Shown here one piece after another: positions 1 through 8,281 of a DNA stretch of 64,000 nt. The DNA is from Mycobacterium sp. NBC_00419. Lineage in GTDB: Bacteria > Actinomycetota > Actinomycetes > Mycobacteriales > Mycobacteriaceae. The notes below the pieces were generated by a model. The model did not search any database. It saw only the letters and a program-made list of their open reading frames with translations, and was not told the origin of the DNA. A program made the translations under genes and the position numbers. The stretch spans positions 4,898,001 through 4,962,000 of the forward strand of contig NZ_CP107931.1 of NCBI RefSeq assembly GCF_036023875.1, read 5' to 3'. The first letter of the stretch is position 1; each line of letters begins with the position of its first letter.

Positions 1-986
1 CGGCCATTGTTGAGCACGATCGATGAGACGCCTGGCGGTAACCCGCGAACGACTACGTCATCTTCTCGATCTCCGCCGATCGAGATGGGTTCAGCCCCGA
101 TCGTTACCCGCGTCGTTTCGTTCGGAGCCCAGATGATCTCCAGGCTCGCTTCGCGGAAGATGCTTTCTACCAGAAACATTGCGAGTCCCAGCGCGAAGCC
201 CAGGGCGCCAACGCCCACGAGTCGTCCCCACATGTCAGGCAACTGGTTGGAGACAAGAACAAAGCCGATGCCGCCAAGGCAGCCGCCGACGAAGCCGGCA
301 AGTGTCCCTTTCGGCATGCTGAGATTGGGCACGGTACGAGAAAGCAAACAGCCGATTAGTGCGCCCGCGATTCCCCAGCAGAAAGTCCGCAGCACATAGT
401 TCTTGAACTCAAAACTGCCGATGTCGAGAGTGAACACAGTCTGGGCCACAGCCCCCGCCACAAAGCCCGCGCCAGCCCCGTAGAGCCAGATCAGGGCTAG
501 GCGGCGAGGCTGTAGATCCTTTCGCTGATGCCACTTATCAGAGACAAAGAGTGCGGTAGCGATGACGCTGGTGAATATGCACGACCAGAATCCCGTCTCC
601 ATCACCGCCGTGAATGCACCCCGGGTTGGCTCTTGGCCGATCACTTCGGCAAGTAACGCACCCACTGCGCCACCAACTGTGCCCGCTGCCAGGTGGAGGA
701 GGAGCTTGTTTGATCGCAACCTCCCAACGAAGTCGGCGGGCTGTGCCGGTGGGTAACCGCCGGGGTGCTCTCGGCCTGATAAGGGGTAGCCAGACGGCGG
801 CACTCCGCCAGGCAACATCGGATTAGGGGCTGCAGCAGGATGATTTGGCGGAGAAGCATGCGCTGGTGTCGGCGTTGCAAGATACTCGGATCGCTGTGGT
901 GACTGCCCCTGAGCTGGAGGAGTCGCTGGCTGGCCGCCCACTGTGTAGCCTGCACCGAACCTGCTGGGGGGCAAGTCGTTGGTCAC
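1..986 (-). CDS. FHA-tailed polytopic membrane protein (partial, C-terminus beyond window)
   Basis: The frame is open from a GTG at 986 to the window edge (about 328 codons) with no stop; an in-frame TAG lies four codons before the GTG, so this is the only likely start. The N-terminus begins TNDLPPSRFGAGYT and is followed by a Pro/Ala/Gln-rich cytosolic stretch to about residue 90. About six hydrophobic segments with many glycines follow (residues ~100-280). The last visible part has the strand pattern of an FHA domain (TIGAEPISIGGDREDDVVV). The N-terminal peptide is nearly the same as that of the small membrane protein at 13799. FHA domains bind phosphothreonine, so this may be a membrane partner of the kinase at 3614; that link is inference. 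The family is not recognised. Confidence 0.75.
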   Translation of the reverse strand, partial: MTNDLPPSRFGAGYTVGGQPATPPAQGQSPQRSEYLATPTPAHASPPNHPAAAPNPMLPGGVPPSGYPLSGREHPGGYPPAQPADFVGRLRSNKLLLHLAAGTVGGAVGALLAEVIGQEPTRGAFTAVMETGFWSCIFTSVIATALFVSDKWHQRKDLQPRRLALIWLYGAGAGFVAGAVAQTVFTLDIGSFEFKNYVLRTFCWGIAGALIGCLLSRTVPNLSMPKGTLAGFVGGCLGGIGFVLVSNQLPDMWGRLVGVGALGFALGLAMFLVESIFREASLEIIWAPNETTRVTIGAEPISIGGDREDDVVVRGLPPGVSSIVLNNG

Positions 987-1036
987 GAGAACGGTCTAGC
1001 ATCGCCACCGTCCATCTGTTGGCCAGCCAGGTCTTA

Positions 1037-1054
1037 TTAGTACGAACGGACGAC
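1037..1054. promoter_or_regulatory. Locus operator, site A
   Basis: TTAGTACGAACGGACGAC matches the locus consensus GTCRTMCGAACGKAYGAC at 16 of 18 positions. It lies about 51 bp before the GTG of the FHA-tailed membrane gene. Seven other copies lie in intergenic regions of the same 24-kb locus. Proposed binding site for one of the locus's LuxR-type regulators; inferred from sequence only. Confidence 0.6.
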
Positions 1055-1171
1055 ACTACTGTTCGATGCGGGTCCGTCACGCTACCCAGAATTGCCATCC
1101 AGGCTGTGTCGGTGGCCAAGAACTGTCTGGTCGCCAGGCGGCGTCCGGCGTCCATCCCACCGCGGGTATGT

Positions 1172-1417
1172 TTAGGCGCTGCTTGTAGTGATTGTGGTGG
1201 TAGTAGTCCGTGTGTTAGCGATGGCGGCGGACGTTTGAGACTTCGTCGATAGTGGGCCTGTCGAGCAGGCGCTAGTTGGGATGATGCTGGCGGCGACAGG
1301 AAGAACAAGTGCGGCACGGCCCGATCGCGTCTTTGGTACAACACCCCCCATCTTTGTGAACGCTTCTTCGTTGTGGCTCCCAGGTCTCGGTCCAGCCTTT
1401 TTGGGCGCGTTAATCAT
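1172..1417 (-). CDS. Possible small protein in the 987-1462 gap (doubtful)
   Basis: An 81-codon ATG frame lies in the 476-bp gap between the polytopic membrane gene and the FHA-tailed gene, on the same strand, 45 bp after the upstream stop. It has one mildly hydrophobic patch (AALVLPVAASIIP) and a Thr-rich end. No clear ribosome-binding site precedes it and its composition is not convincing. Other frames in the gap look no better. Apart from site A nothing else stands out there. This may simply be a leader region. Confidence 0.2.
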   Translation of the reverse strand: MINAPKKAGPRPGSHNEEAFTKMGGVVPKTRSGRAALVLPVAASIIPTSACSTGPLSTKSQTSAAIANTRTTTTTITTSSA

Positions 1418-1462
1418 CTTGAAAAGCGCTGTGCTGGAAACAATCTCAGGGGTCTCGGCAGT

Positions 1463-3334
1463 TCAGTCAGGCGGATCCGTCCGCTTATCGCCGTTATAGG
1501 TTGTACCTGCGGCAAACCTCTTGCTGGATTCCGCCAGGATCTGAGCAACGGTTGGTCTTGTCGTGCTGTCCTCGGTGCCGCCACCAGCGGCGACTGTCCC
1601 GGAGGAAGGTGCTGTCGCCGGAGGGGCCGGCCGGGCAATCTTTGGTGGCGCGGGTGGCGTCGGGTGTGCAAGCGGAGAGTCGGGTCGACCTGACGCCAAG
1701 GCGCCATCGGAGGGGCGGAAGATCCTGGCCGTGGTGTGAGAACCAGCCACCGGCGATGCGCTTGCGGGTGCCGAGGCCAGTATGTGCGAGCCAACCCCGG
1801 GCGCGTGTCGGACTAGTTGGGGCGATGGTCCGGTCGAGGGTGCAGGCTGCCAATCATGCTGCGGCGCGGGAATATCGCCATTTGCCAACGCTGGGTCTAG
1901 CCGTCGTCCGAGGTTCCGGGCTCCTGTGATCACCACCCCTAGCACCACGAACGACAGCACGCAGACCAACACATCAAAGCTGCTGGTGATCTGATGTGCC
2001 AGGTCGTTGCCGTAAACGGGGTTGTAGGGCGGTCGGTACGTCGGTCCGTAGTCCATCCGCGGCGCAAGAACGACACCGAGAACAATGCGGGAAAATGTCA
2101 GTGCAAGAACGGATCCCGATGTCATCACAATCACGCTTCTGCGTAACGTGCTGTTGACCAGGTTCATGCGCAACCACAGTGCCGCGACTGCACAGATCGC
2201 GTCGATGACCATCAACACAACGGTGTCGTACATCGAGTACCGAATGTGCAGGTTGGCTGCGACGAACAGGTCCGTGATGCGCAGCGCAACAGATCCGCCG
2301 CTCCACACGGCGATCAGGAGCAGGCAGTTTCGGGCCACCTTTCGCCAGGCCGCGGCCGGTGCTGCCTCGACGGAGTGATGCAACAGCAACGCGCTTGGTG
2401 CAAGGATCGCCGCGGCGGCCACCCATGTCACGTAGCCTTCGAACCCGACCGATGTGGTCGAGGTGGTCTGTGCGATGCCATGGAACGAGTCGATCTTCCG
2501 GCCAATCTCCGCACCCCACACCAGGACACCGCCCGCGACGGTGGCGCCGCCCAACACGACCGTGGTCAGGCGGCTGGCGTGCTCACTGTCGAGTAGCCAG
2601 CGCGAGGCGATCAGTACGGGGAGCAGTGCGACCGCCCCGTAGATGATCGTGGTGGCGAGTACGGTTGCGCTCTGGCCACCGGTGACCGGATCGCCGAGGT
2701 GTGGAACCACCGAGCGGATGCGTTGGTAGAGGTTGAACAGCGTGGCGAGGGTGGCCAGTGTGATCGCAGCGAGTCCGAGGATGCGGGTGATCCCCACCCA
2801 CCGCCCCAAGCGCTCAGGGACTGAGCGTGCATCGGTCAAGACCGGCTGAGCGGCAAGCAGACTGCCGGCCAACCCCGTCCATGCCCCCGGCCCGACGCCG
2901 GGTGGCACCTCCGCGGTACCGCTGTAACGGACCGCCTGGACGATCGCGTAAACCACAAACCCCGTGACCACGAGGAGGTAGGGAAGGTTGAGTATCAACC
3001 GTGCCCGATCTGTCTGTGCGGCAGTGAAACGATCGCCAAAGAGCACCTGCGCTCCGCGATGGGTGACAGTCAGAGCGCCCCCGGCCAGTAGGGTCGCCAG
3101 GATGACCGCGAGGTAGATCCAGCCGTTGCCGCCGGGCACTCCGCTTCCGAAGCTCAGGCTCCAGGGCAAGATCAACGCGACTACCAGCAGCACGCCAGAA
3201 GCCGCGTCACGGGTCACGTTGGCCCGGCGGACGGCGTTGTCGGCTTCTATTCCCGATCCGGGATCCATTTCGGCTGCCCCATGCGTGTTGTCGGCAAGGG
3301 GCGCTCGGTGTCTGGTGTACGGGTTGTCACTCAC
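1463..3334 (-). CDS. Large polytopic membrane protein with disordered C-terminal tail
   Basis: 623 aa. I chose the GTG at 3334 (MSDNPYTRH) because an AGGGGG sits 6-7 nt before it. The longer frame to 3571 would run over operator site B and has low-quality N-terminal sequence. After a charged 45-aa N-terminus there are about ten hydrophobic segments to roughly residue 440, including a paired-helix region with WRKVARN and LRRS loops. The last ~180 residues are Pro/Ala-rich and disordered. I do not recognise the family. Its position beside the kinase, EssC and WXG100 genes, and the shared operator, suggest a membrane component of the same system, perhaps a channel subunit standing in for EccB/D or EsaA-like parts. 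That role is inference. Confidence 0.8.
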   Translation of the reverse strand: MSDNPYTRHRAPLADNTHGAAEMDPGSGIEADNAVRRANVTRDAASGVLLVVALILPWSLSFGSGVPGGNGWIYLAVILATLLAGGALTVTHRGAQVLFGDRFTAAQTDRARLILNLPYLLVVTGFVVYAIVQAVRYSGTAEVPPGVGPGAWTGLAGSLLAAQPVLTDARSVPERLGRWVGITRILGLAAITLATLATLFNLYQRIRSVVPHLGDPVTGGQSATVLATTIIYGAVALLPVLIASRWLLDSEHASRLTTVVLGGATVAGGVLVWGAEIGRKIDSFHGIAQTTSTTSVGFEGYVTWVAAAAILAPSALLLHHSVEAAPAAAWRKVARNCLLLIAVWSGGSVALRITDLFVAANLHIRYSMYDTVVLMVIDAICAVAALWLRMNLVNSTLRRSVIVMTSGSVLALTFSRIVLGVVLAPRMDYGPTYRPPYNPVYGNDLAHQITSSFDVLVCVLSFVVLGVVITGARNLGRRLDPALANGDIPAPQHDWQPAPSTGPSPQLVRHAPGVGSHILASAPASASPVAGSHTTARIFRPSDGALASGRPDSPLAHPTPPAPPKIARPAPPATAPSSGTVAAGGGTEDSTTRPTVAQILAESSKRFAAGTTYNGDKRTDPPD

Positions 3335-3430
3335 CGCGAACCCCCTGGATGTCTGAGATCGGCACGGCCCAGAGTTGCTGTTGGCCGGATGGTCTGGTGC
3401 GCATTCTAGGTCGGCGGCTTCCATCGGGAT

Positions 3431-3448
3431 GTCCTCCGTTCGAACGAC
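3431..3448. promoter_or_regulatory. Locus operator, site B (divergent promoter region)
   Basis: GTCCTCCGTTCGAACGAC matches the reverse orientation of the locus consensus at 16 of 18 positions. It lies in the 279-bp gap between the polytopic membrane gene (97 bp from its GTG) and the kinase on the other strand (about 166 bp from its ATG), so it could serve both. Confidence 0.6.
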
Positions 3449-3613
3449 GATCGTCGTCGCGAGGGGGTAACAACGTGTTGGCTGCGCGGCAGAAGGGGCC
3501 TCTCGGAGGCCTGTCACCGAGGTGGTGAGAATATTCGTTGATCCACTGTTGGCAGAAGAGGTATCGCCCATGACGCTCCCCGCGCGAACAGCTGCGGACT
3601 TTTGGGCATCGGA

Positions 3614-5035
3614 ATGCCGTCACGTCGTCAACTGGACCGGTACCCGCAGGTGATGGTGGGGGGTGCCGGAGCTGCCTCGCTCCAACTCGACACAGGTCAG
3701 CCAGTGCTGTTGGGGTCGCCCCTGTCTGGGGCGACCGGCGAAGGGACCATCTTCGCACTGGCCGGCCGACCTGACTGGGCGGCGAAGATCTTTCATCCCA
3801 CGCTCACCGGGCTTGAGGGCAAGCTCGCCAAAGTGGCTGCGATGGTTCAGTCGCCGCCGGCGGGGGCGATGCAGCCTGACGGACTGGTGGTCCTGACCTG
3901 GCCGCTGCATGTTTTGTTCGACGCCTCAGGCGCCGTCGGCTACGTCATGCCGCGCATCGACACGACCACATCGGTCGAGCTGCACACCATCAGTAACCCC
4001 TCGAACCGACGAGATCCACTTCCCAAGGCACCACAGTGGACTCGCCACGTCACGTGGGGTCACCTGGTGAACGTGGCAGCGAACCTGTGCTTGGCAGTCG
4101 AAGTAGTGCACCGCGTCGACGCGGTGATCGGCGACTTCCAAGAACGCAACATCCTGGTGGCCGACACCACCGAAGTGACGCTCGTGGACTGCGATTCGAT
4201 GCAGTTCAGCGACCGAGCCGGCCAGCGCTACCTCTGTGCGGTTGGGCGTCCGGAGTTCACCGCGCCCGAGTTGATGGGGGTCGACCTGCGTGTGCAGGCG
4301 CGACAGCAGACCGCCGACCTCTTTTCGCTTGCGGTGCACATCCATCAACTCCTGATGGAGGGCAATCATCCATTCATGCGGGGGGAGTGGCGCGGCCCCG
4401 GGCACCAACCGGACGCGCCCACGTTGGCCCGAACCGGAGACTGGGCCGGCGGCCCGAATTCCCGGTTGCACACCCACCCGCTGGCACCGTCGGTGACGTT
4501 CCTGCCCGATGAGATCCAGCAGCTGTTCACCCGAGCATTCACGGCAGGAGCGCAGGAACCCGGCCTTCGACCCGCGGCTTGGGAATGGCGGGCCGCATTA
4601 GGGCGCATTCGCCTCACCCGCTGCGGCCGAAACCCCGACCACCAGCATCCGGCAACCTCGCCTGTGTGTCCGTGGTGCCTTATTGACGACGAAAGACAAG
4701 CCCGCCGGCAACGGCAGAATCCGACCGGTCCGAATTTCATACCGCAGAACTCGCAAGGTTCCCTCCGAACTGGGCCGTCGAGAGCCGTGTCGGTCTCAGC
4801 GCAAGCCGGACCCGCGGGCTCGCGGGCCACCCGATCCCATCGCACGGCTTTGGCCCCGAAACACAAGGCCATTCTCGCTCTGCTGGCGGTGACCGTGGCC
4901 ATCGTAGTTGCGTTGTCCGCCTACATCATCTGGGCCCTCTTGACTGGGGCAACGACATTCCGCAGTTCCGGCCATGGCTATGACGATCTATCGTCAACCC
5001 CTGCCCGACAACCGATTTCGAGGCAGTGTCGCTAG
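3614..5035 (+). CDS. TerY-P-like protein kinase with zinc ribbon and C-terminal membrane anchor
   Basis: 473 aa from the ATG at 3614; a TTG at 3602 would add four residues. The kinase fold is visible: glycine loop near residues 34-46 (SGATGEG), Lys58 in WAAKIFHP, catalytic loop IGDFQERNIL with Asp174 and Asn179, and a DFG-like VDCDSM at 191-196. The usual HRD is replaced by IGD, as in atypical kinases of the TerY-P/YegI type. A zinc ribbon follows (Cys337, His343/345, then CPWC at 352-355), also typical of those kinases. A single membrane helix lies near 418-443. These kinases are known partners of FHA and PP2C proteins. Here two FHA proteins are encoded nearby but no phosphatase or VWA gene is in the window. 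The gene ends convergently, overlapping the WXG100-CHAP gene by 4 nt. Confidence 0.82.
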   Translation: MPSRRQLDRYPQVMVGGAGAASLQLDTGQPVLLGSPLSGATGEGTIFALAGRPDWAAKIFHPTLTGLEGKLAKVAAMVQSPPAGAMQPDGLVVLTWPLHVLFDASGAVGYVMPRIDTTTSVELHTISNPSNRRDPLPKAPQWTRHVTWGHLVNVAANLCLAVEVVHRVDAVIGDFQERNILVADTTEVTLVDCDSMQFSDRAGQRYLCAVGRPEFTAPELMGVDLRVQARQQTADLFSLAVHIHQLLMEGNHPFMRGEWRGPGHQPDAPTLARTGDWAGGPNSRLHTHPLAPSVTFLPDEIQQLFTRAFTAGAQEPGLRPAAWEWRAALGRIRLTRCGRNPDHQHPATSPVCPWCLIDDERQARRQRQNPTGPNFIPQNSQGSLRTGPSRAVSVSAQAGPAGSRATRSHRTALAPKHKAILALLAVTVAIVVALSAYIIWALLTGATTFRSSGHGYDDLSSTPARQPISRQCR

Positions 5036-5862
5036 GCCTTCACACTTTTGGGGCGTAGGTATCCCAAAATCTGGCCATTGTTCTTGTCGCTGAACGCATA
5101 GGTGTGAACGGCAGCAGGGTCGTTTCCGGAGATTCCGTCCTGCCAGGTGTAGTTCTGCTCGAGCACCGAGTACTTGTTGCCGTCAACACCGGTCACGAGT
5201 GCGACGTGCCCGTACTGGCCCTGACCGTAGACGACGATGTCACCGGCGTGGGGTTGTCCCTGGCCGTAAGGGATACGGTCGTAGTACTGAGAGACACCAT
5301 TGGTGTCGTAATGGTTGTAGATGTCCGACGCCGCAACACTATCGGTGGCAATTCCGGGCGTAGCGCCCACCACCTGATTGCTGTACTGCCGGAATACATC
5401 GAAACATTGCGCACCGTAGCTGTGATCCGGGTCAATGAACTTGCCCTGCCACTGGTCCACGAACCTGTCTGCCGCAGCCGACTGCGCCGCTGACACAGCG
5501 CCGTCGGCGGTAGTGGCGTGAGCCGCTGCAGCGACAGTTGATGCGGTCGCTGACGCGGTTGAAGACGCTGCTGCAGTCCCGCCCGAACCACTACTGGCGC
5601 TTGCCTGGCGCTGCTCGGAGACATTGTTGAGTGCAGACTGGCCCAGCCCTTCGATATGTGACTGGGCCGATGTCAATGACTGGCGGTGCTGCGGCCACCA
5701 CTCGCTGACGAATCGCTGGGCGTCAGGTCCCTGCCACACCGCGGGAAGCGCATTGACGACCTTATCCAGCTGGGAAACCAGCGTGTCGATGGATGCGGCG
5801 TGTTGTTTGAGTTGACGCCCGGTCTGTTCGACCTGATCGACGTCCATGCCCATGCGCGCCAT
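5032..5862 (-). CDS. WXG100-CHAP fusion, predicted secreted peptidoglycan amidase/endopeptidase
   Basis: 276 aa. Residues 1-85 are a WXG100 hairpin (Trp43-x-Gly45 in VWQGPDAQRF) nearly the same as the stand-alone WXG100 protein just upstream. A Ser/Ala/Thr linker (86-130) leads to a CHAP domain (131-276) with catalytic Cys153 in GAQCFDVF, His219 in GHVALV and Glu235. CHAP enzymes cut peptidoglycan peptides or amides. There is no Sec signal, so export through the EssC-type machinery is the natural inference; the enzyme could act on competitors or help open the cell wall for secretion. It is 69 bp downstream of the WXG100 gene in the same direction, with a hairpin between them. No obvious dedicated immunity gene is adjacent. 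Confidence 0.88.
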   Translation of the reverse strand: MARMGMDVDQVEQTGRQLKQHAASIDTLVSQLDKVVNALPAVWQGPDAQRFVSEWWPQHRQSLTSAQSHIEGLGQSALNNVSEQRQASASSGSGGTAAASSTASATASTVAAAAHATTADGAVSAAQSAAADRFVDQWQGKFIDPDHSYGAQCFDVFRQYSNQVVGATPGIATDSVAASDIYNHYDTNGVSQYYDRIPYGQGQPHAGDIVVYGQGQYGHVALVTGVDGNKYSVLEQNYTWQDGISGNDPAAVHTYAFSDKNNGQILGYLRPKSVKA

Positions 5863-5900
5863 TAAGAGGACCCTTTCTGCGACAACATTTTCCGCACAGT

Positions 5901-5923
5901 GCAGGGCGATTAGATCGCCCTGC
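5901..5923 (-). terminator. Intercistronic hairpin between WXG100 and WXG100-CHAP genes
   Basis: GCAGGGCGAT and ATCGCCCTGC form a perfect 10-bp stem with a 3-nt loop, starting 9 nt after the WXG100 stop. No U-tract follows. It may stabilise the WXG100 message or partly terminate it, giving more of the small chaperone-like protein than of the enzyme. Confidence 0.5.
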
Positions 5924-5931
5924 CGCGTGAC

Positions 5932-6204
5932 TCAGCGACCCGAAACGTTCCGCTGCTCGGAGGCGTTGTTGAGCGCGGACTGACCAAGCCCATCGATCTC
6001 CTGCTGAGCCGCGGTCAGTGAGCGCCGATGTTGCGGCCACCACTCATTGACGAAACGTTGTGCGTCGGGGCCATCCCAGACTCCGGTCAAACCCTGCACC
6101 AGCTTGTCGAGCTGTGACACAAGATTGCCGATCGAGGCAGCATGGCTCTTGAGCTGACGTCCGGACTGTTCGACTTGCTCGACGTCCATTCCCATACGTG
6201 CCAT
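5932..6204 (-). CDS. WXG100 (ESAT-6-like) protein
   Basis: 90 aa from the ATG at 6204, chosen because AGGAGG lies 8 nt before it; the longer frame has non-coding character. A helical hairpin with Trp43-Asp-Gly45 (GVWDGPDAQRF) marks the WXG100 family, small proteins exported as dimers by type VII systems. The sequence ends shortly after ALNNASEQR, with no clear YxxxD/E tail. Its first 85 residues closely match the N-terminal domain of the CHAP fusion downstream, so the two may pair as a heterodimer or derive from a recent duplication. Operator site H lies about 98 bp before the start. Confidence 0.92.
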   Translation of the reverse strand: MARMGMDVEQVEQSGRQLKSHAASIGNLVSQLDKLVQGLTGVWDGPDAQRFVNEWWPQHRRSLTAAQQEIDGLGQSALNNASEQRNVSGR

Positions 6205-6301
6205 CGGTATTACCTCCTGAGTGATCTGGTTAATCGTTTGCTGAAGCGCTGGACCAACTGTATTCCAGACATGGGCCCGTGGCCGAGGGGAAATGTGCCG
6301 G

Positions 6302-6319
6302 TTCATCCGAACGATCGAC
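6302..6319. promoter_or_regulatory. Locus operator, site H
   Basis: TTCATCCGAACGATCGAC matches the locus consensus at 15 of 18 positions. It lies 98 bp before the WXG100 start, in the gap after the membrane-anchored gene, so WXG100 and the CHAP fusion probably have their own controlled promoter besides read-through from the EssC operon. Confidence 0.55.
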
Positions 6320-6330
6320 ACCACCGGGTG

Positions 6331-7269
6331 TCATCGTGGTGGCATGTTGGTCGCCACCGGGTCGGGTAGCGCACCAACCGCGGTCGACGGCGGCCCCAGA
6401 CTGATCGTTCCGCCGGCCTTGCGCGTCACGGCCTCTCCCGAGTTCAGATCAACAAGGACGAAGTCGTTCACTGGCGTGACTAGCTTGGCTACGGCATAAG
6501 CGACGGCCACCACTGTGTGCGGCGAGTATCCAGGCCAAGGATCATCATTGGTGGCCTCCAGCGTGGTGATGTTGGAGTCAGCAGGAGGCCGTAGCGGGCT
6601 ACCACCGCCGCAGTGCACCCGTGGAACGCCGACAGGGTCCACCAAGATCGCGTCACCGGCCTGGAGCACCGTCTGGAACGGCATCGCCTTGTCACCGGCG
6701 AGACGGTGCGAGGTGACCCACGTGTCGGCCGCCAGGATCACCGGGGTCAGCGTGTTGAGGTAGTACGGAATCTGTTGGGGCTTCAGGCCGAGTGCAGCGG
6801 CCCAGGCGTGGGCTGCGTTGGGATGGGAATCCAAGTCATTCGCCATGGCCGCCGCGTCGCAGGGGATCTCAGTTCCGATTGTTGCGAACAGGCCAGGCTG
6901 CGTGCCGGATACCAATCGCACGCCGCGTTCGACGGATACCGGACCCTGGTGGGCTGATCCGGCGCTGTTTATCGGGGCTCCGGCGGCCGGTAGCGCCGAG
7001 GAGACCACTACAGAAGCGGTGAACGATTGCGGCCCCGCGGTATTGGCAGGCAAGAACTGCAATACCCCCGCGTCGGCAGACGCCCTCGTCGCCCCGGATC
7101 GATGGCGTGTCGTCAGCACCACCGTCGTCAGGGCGGTCAAGACGATTACTGTGAGAGCCACCGCTGCCGCAGTGAGGACGCCTCTGGCGCGTGGGTCGGT
7201 GGCCGACGGCTGGTTGGGGTCGTTCCAGCCGGTCCCTGGGGCGCTACTCGGTGGAGGTGACGATGACAC
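6331..7269 (-). CDS. Membrane-anchored extracytoplasmic protein, DUF6777-like
   Basis: 312 aa from a GTG that overlaps the end of the WXG100-lipase gene by 26 nt, so translation is probably coupled. A Pro/Ser-rich cytosolic N-terminus is followed by one membrane helix (residues ~30-50) and an exported domain holding two cysteines (IPCDAAAM and VHCGGG) that could form a disulfide. It resembles the DUF6777 proteins found near kinases in actinobacteria; I recall this from general family knowledge and it is not certain. Possible jobs are secretion accessory, substrate receptor, or immunity protein to the lipase encoded just upstream. The last is suggested only by gene order and topology. Confidence 0.7.
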   Translation of the reverse strand: MSSSPPPSSAPGTGWNDPNQPSATDPRARGVLTAAAVALTVIVLTALTTVVLTTRHRSGATRASADAGVLQFLPANTAGPQSFTASVVVSSALPAAGAPINSAGSAHQGPVSVERGVRLVSGTQPGLFATIGTEIPCDAAAMANDLDSHPNAAHAWAAALGLKPQQIPYYLNTLTPVILAADTWVTSHRLAGDKAMPFQTVLQAGDAILVDPVGVPRVHCGGGSPLRPPADSNITTLEATNDDPWPGYSPHTVVAVAYAVAKLVTPVNDFVLVDLNSGEAVTRKAGGTISLGPPSTAVGALPDPVATNMPPR

Positions 7270-8260
7270 CCTGGAACTTCTCCATACTTGCCTTGGCGGC
7301 CGCCCAACGCGGGTCGGTGGAATTGTCGAAGCTCAGTGCGACTTCCGGATAGCCATGGATGTGAACGTTGAGTGGGCTGCGATCTGACAGGCCCGGGTCG
7401 GCTTCGAATTGATGCGCGGTGGCTGCTGACTGCCCGGTGACCGCATCGACGGCAGCGTTGGCAGCCATCTGAATCACCAGGTTGCCAGAAAAGATTGGGC
7501 CTGCCGAACCGGAGTTCAATGCTGCCTTTTCAACCTCTCTGATCAAACCGCCGACGGCGGGAACCGCATCTCCATCCGCCCGGAGGTGCACAGCTTCCAC
7601 GCCGGGGATGTCTGACTGCACCAGTGGTGACCCGTAGGTAAGCAACGTGGTCACGTGGTACCGGCCGGATGCCGCGATGTTCTGGGCGTCCATGCCGCCC
7701 TGGCTATACCCGACCAGCATGATGTCAGTATCGGTCCCGCCGGGACAGGCCTTGAGGGCTTCGTCGATCATTCCTGTGACGTGCGCATCGACGTATCCGG
7801 CCAGTAACGGAGCGTTTCGAGCCAGGGTGCGATTGTCCGTGGAGTCCTGGCCCTTCAAGTACACGATGAGTCGAGTGGCGCCATCGGCGCCGAGCACCTT
7901 CTCAATCCGCACCCCATCAGAATCACGCTCGCTGTTTCTGATGTGCTCAAACAGTTGGGCACTGTTGGCAGGGGCATTGGCTCCCCCCGTGGAACTGACC
8001 CCTTCTTGTCCATCGGCATTGCGGCGAAGATCGATCGCACCTTGACGCAACGCCGCCGCCGCGGCCCGCAAGGAGTGGACTGATCGGTCCTTCCACGCGG
8101 CTCGGAAGCGGTCACCGTCGGCACCCGACCACTGGTCGGCGCTGTCGACCAAACTGCTCAGAGATCGGGTCGTGGCCTCCACTGAGCTGGCCATCCGCTC
8201 GAACTGTGCGGCGGCCTCCCGGAGTTGGTCGACATCGGCACCGTTGTATCCCACTGCCAC
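7244..8260 (-). CDS. WXG100-lipase/esterase fusion
   Basis: 338 aa from a GTG, 21 nt after the EssC stop. Residues 1-85 form a WXG100 hairpin with Trp44-Ser-Gly46 (QWSGADGDRF). A short Gly/Ser/Asn linker leads to an alpha/beta-hydrolase domain with the nucleophile elbow GYSQG (Ser186), preceded by strand IMLVGY. Candidate acid residues are Asp229/Asp231 in LRADGDAVP and the histidine is likely His300 or His302 in HIHGYP. The fold is cutinase/PE-PPE-esterase-like. The architecture (WXG module plus lipase, encoded after EssC) is parallel to type VII secreted lipases such as TslA of Staphylococcus aureus, although the sequence relation is unknown. Predicted exported enzyme acting on lipids, of self envelope or of rival cells. 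Confidence 0.85.
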   Translation of the reverse strand: MAVGYNGADVDQLREAAAQFERMASSVEATTRSLSSLVDSADQWSGADGDRFRAAWKDRSVHSLRAAAAALRQGAIDLRRNADGQEGVSSTGGANAPANSAQLFEHIRNSERDSDGVRIEKVLGADGATRLIVYLKGQDSTDNRTLARNAPLLAGYVDAHVTGMIDEALKACPGGTDTDIMLVGYSQGGMDAQNIAASGRYHVTTLLTYGSPLVQSDIPGVEAVHLRADGDAVPAVGGLIREVEKAALNSGSAGPIFSGNLVIQMAANAAVDAVTGQSAATAHQFEADPGLSDRSPLNVHIHGYPEVALSFDNSTDPRWAAAKASMEKFQGVIVTSTE

Positions 8261-8281
8261 TCAGCTACTTTCGCTGCTCAG

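Noticed and set aside
3335..3571. N-terminal extension of the polytopic membrane protein to 3571
   Set aside because: The extension would cover operator site B, has weak coding character, and the GTG at 3334 has a good ribosome-binding site.
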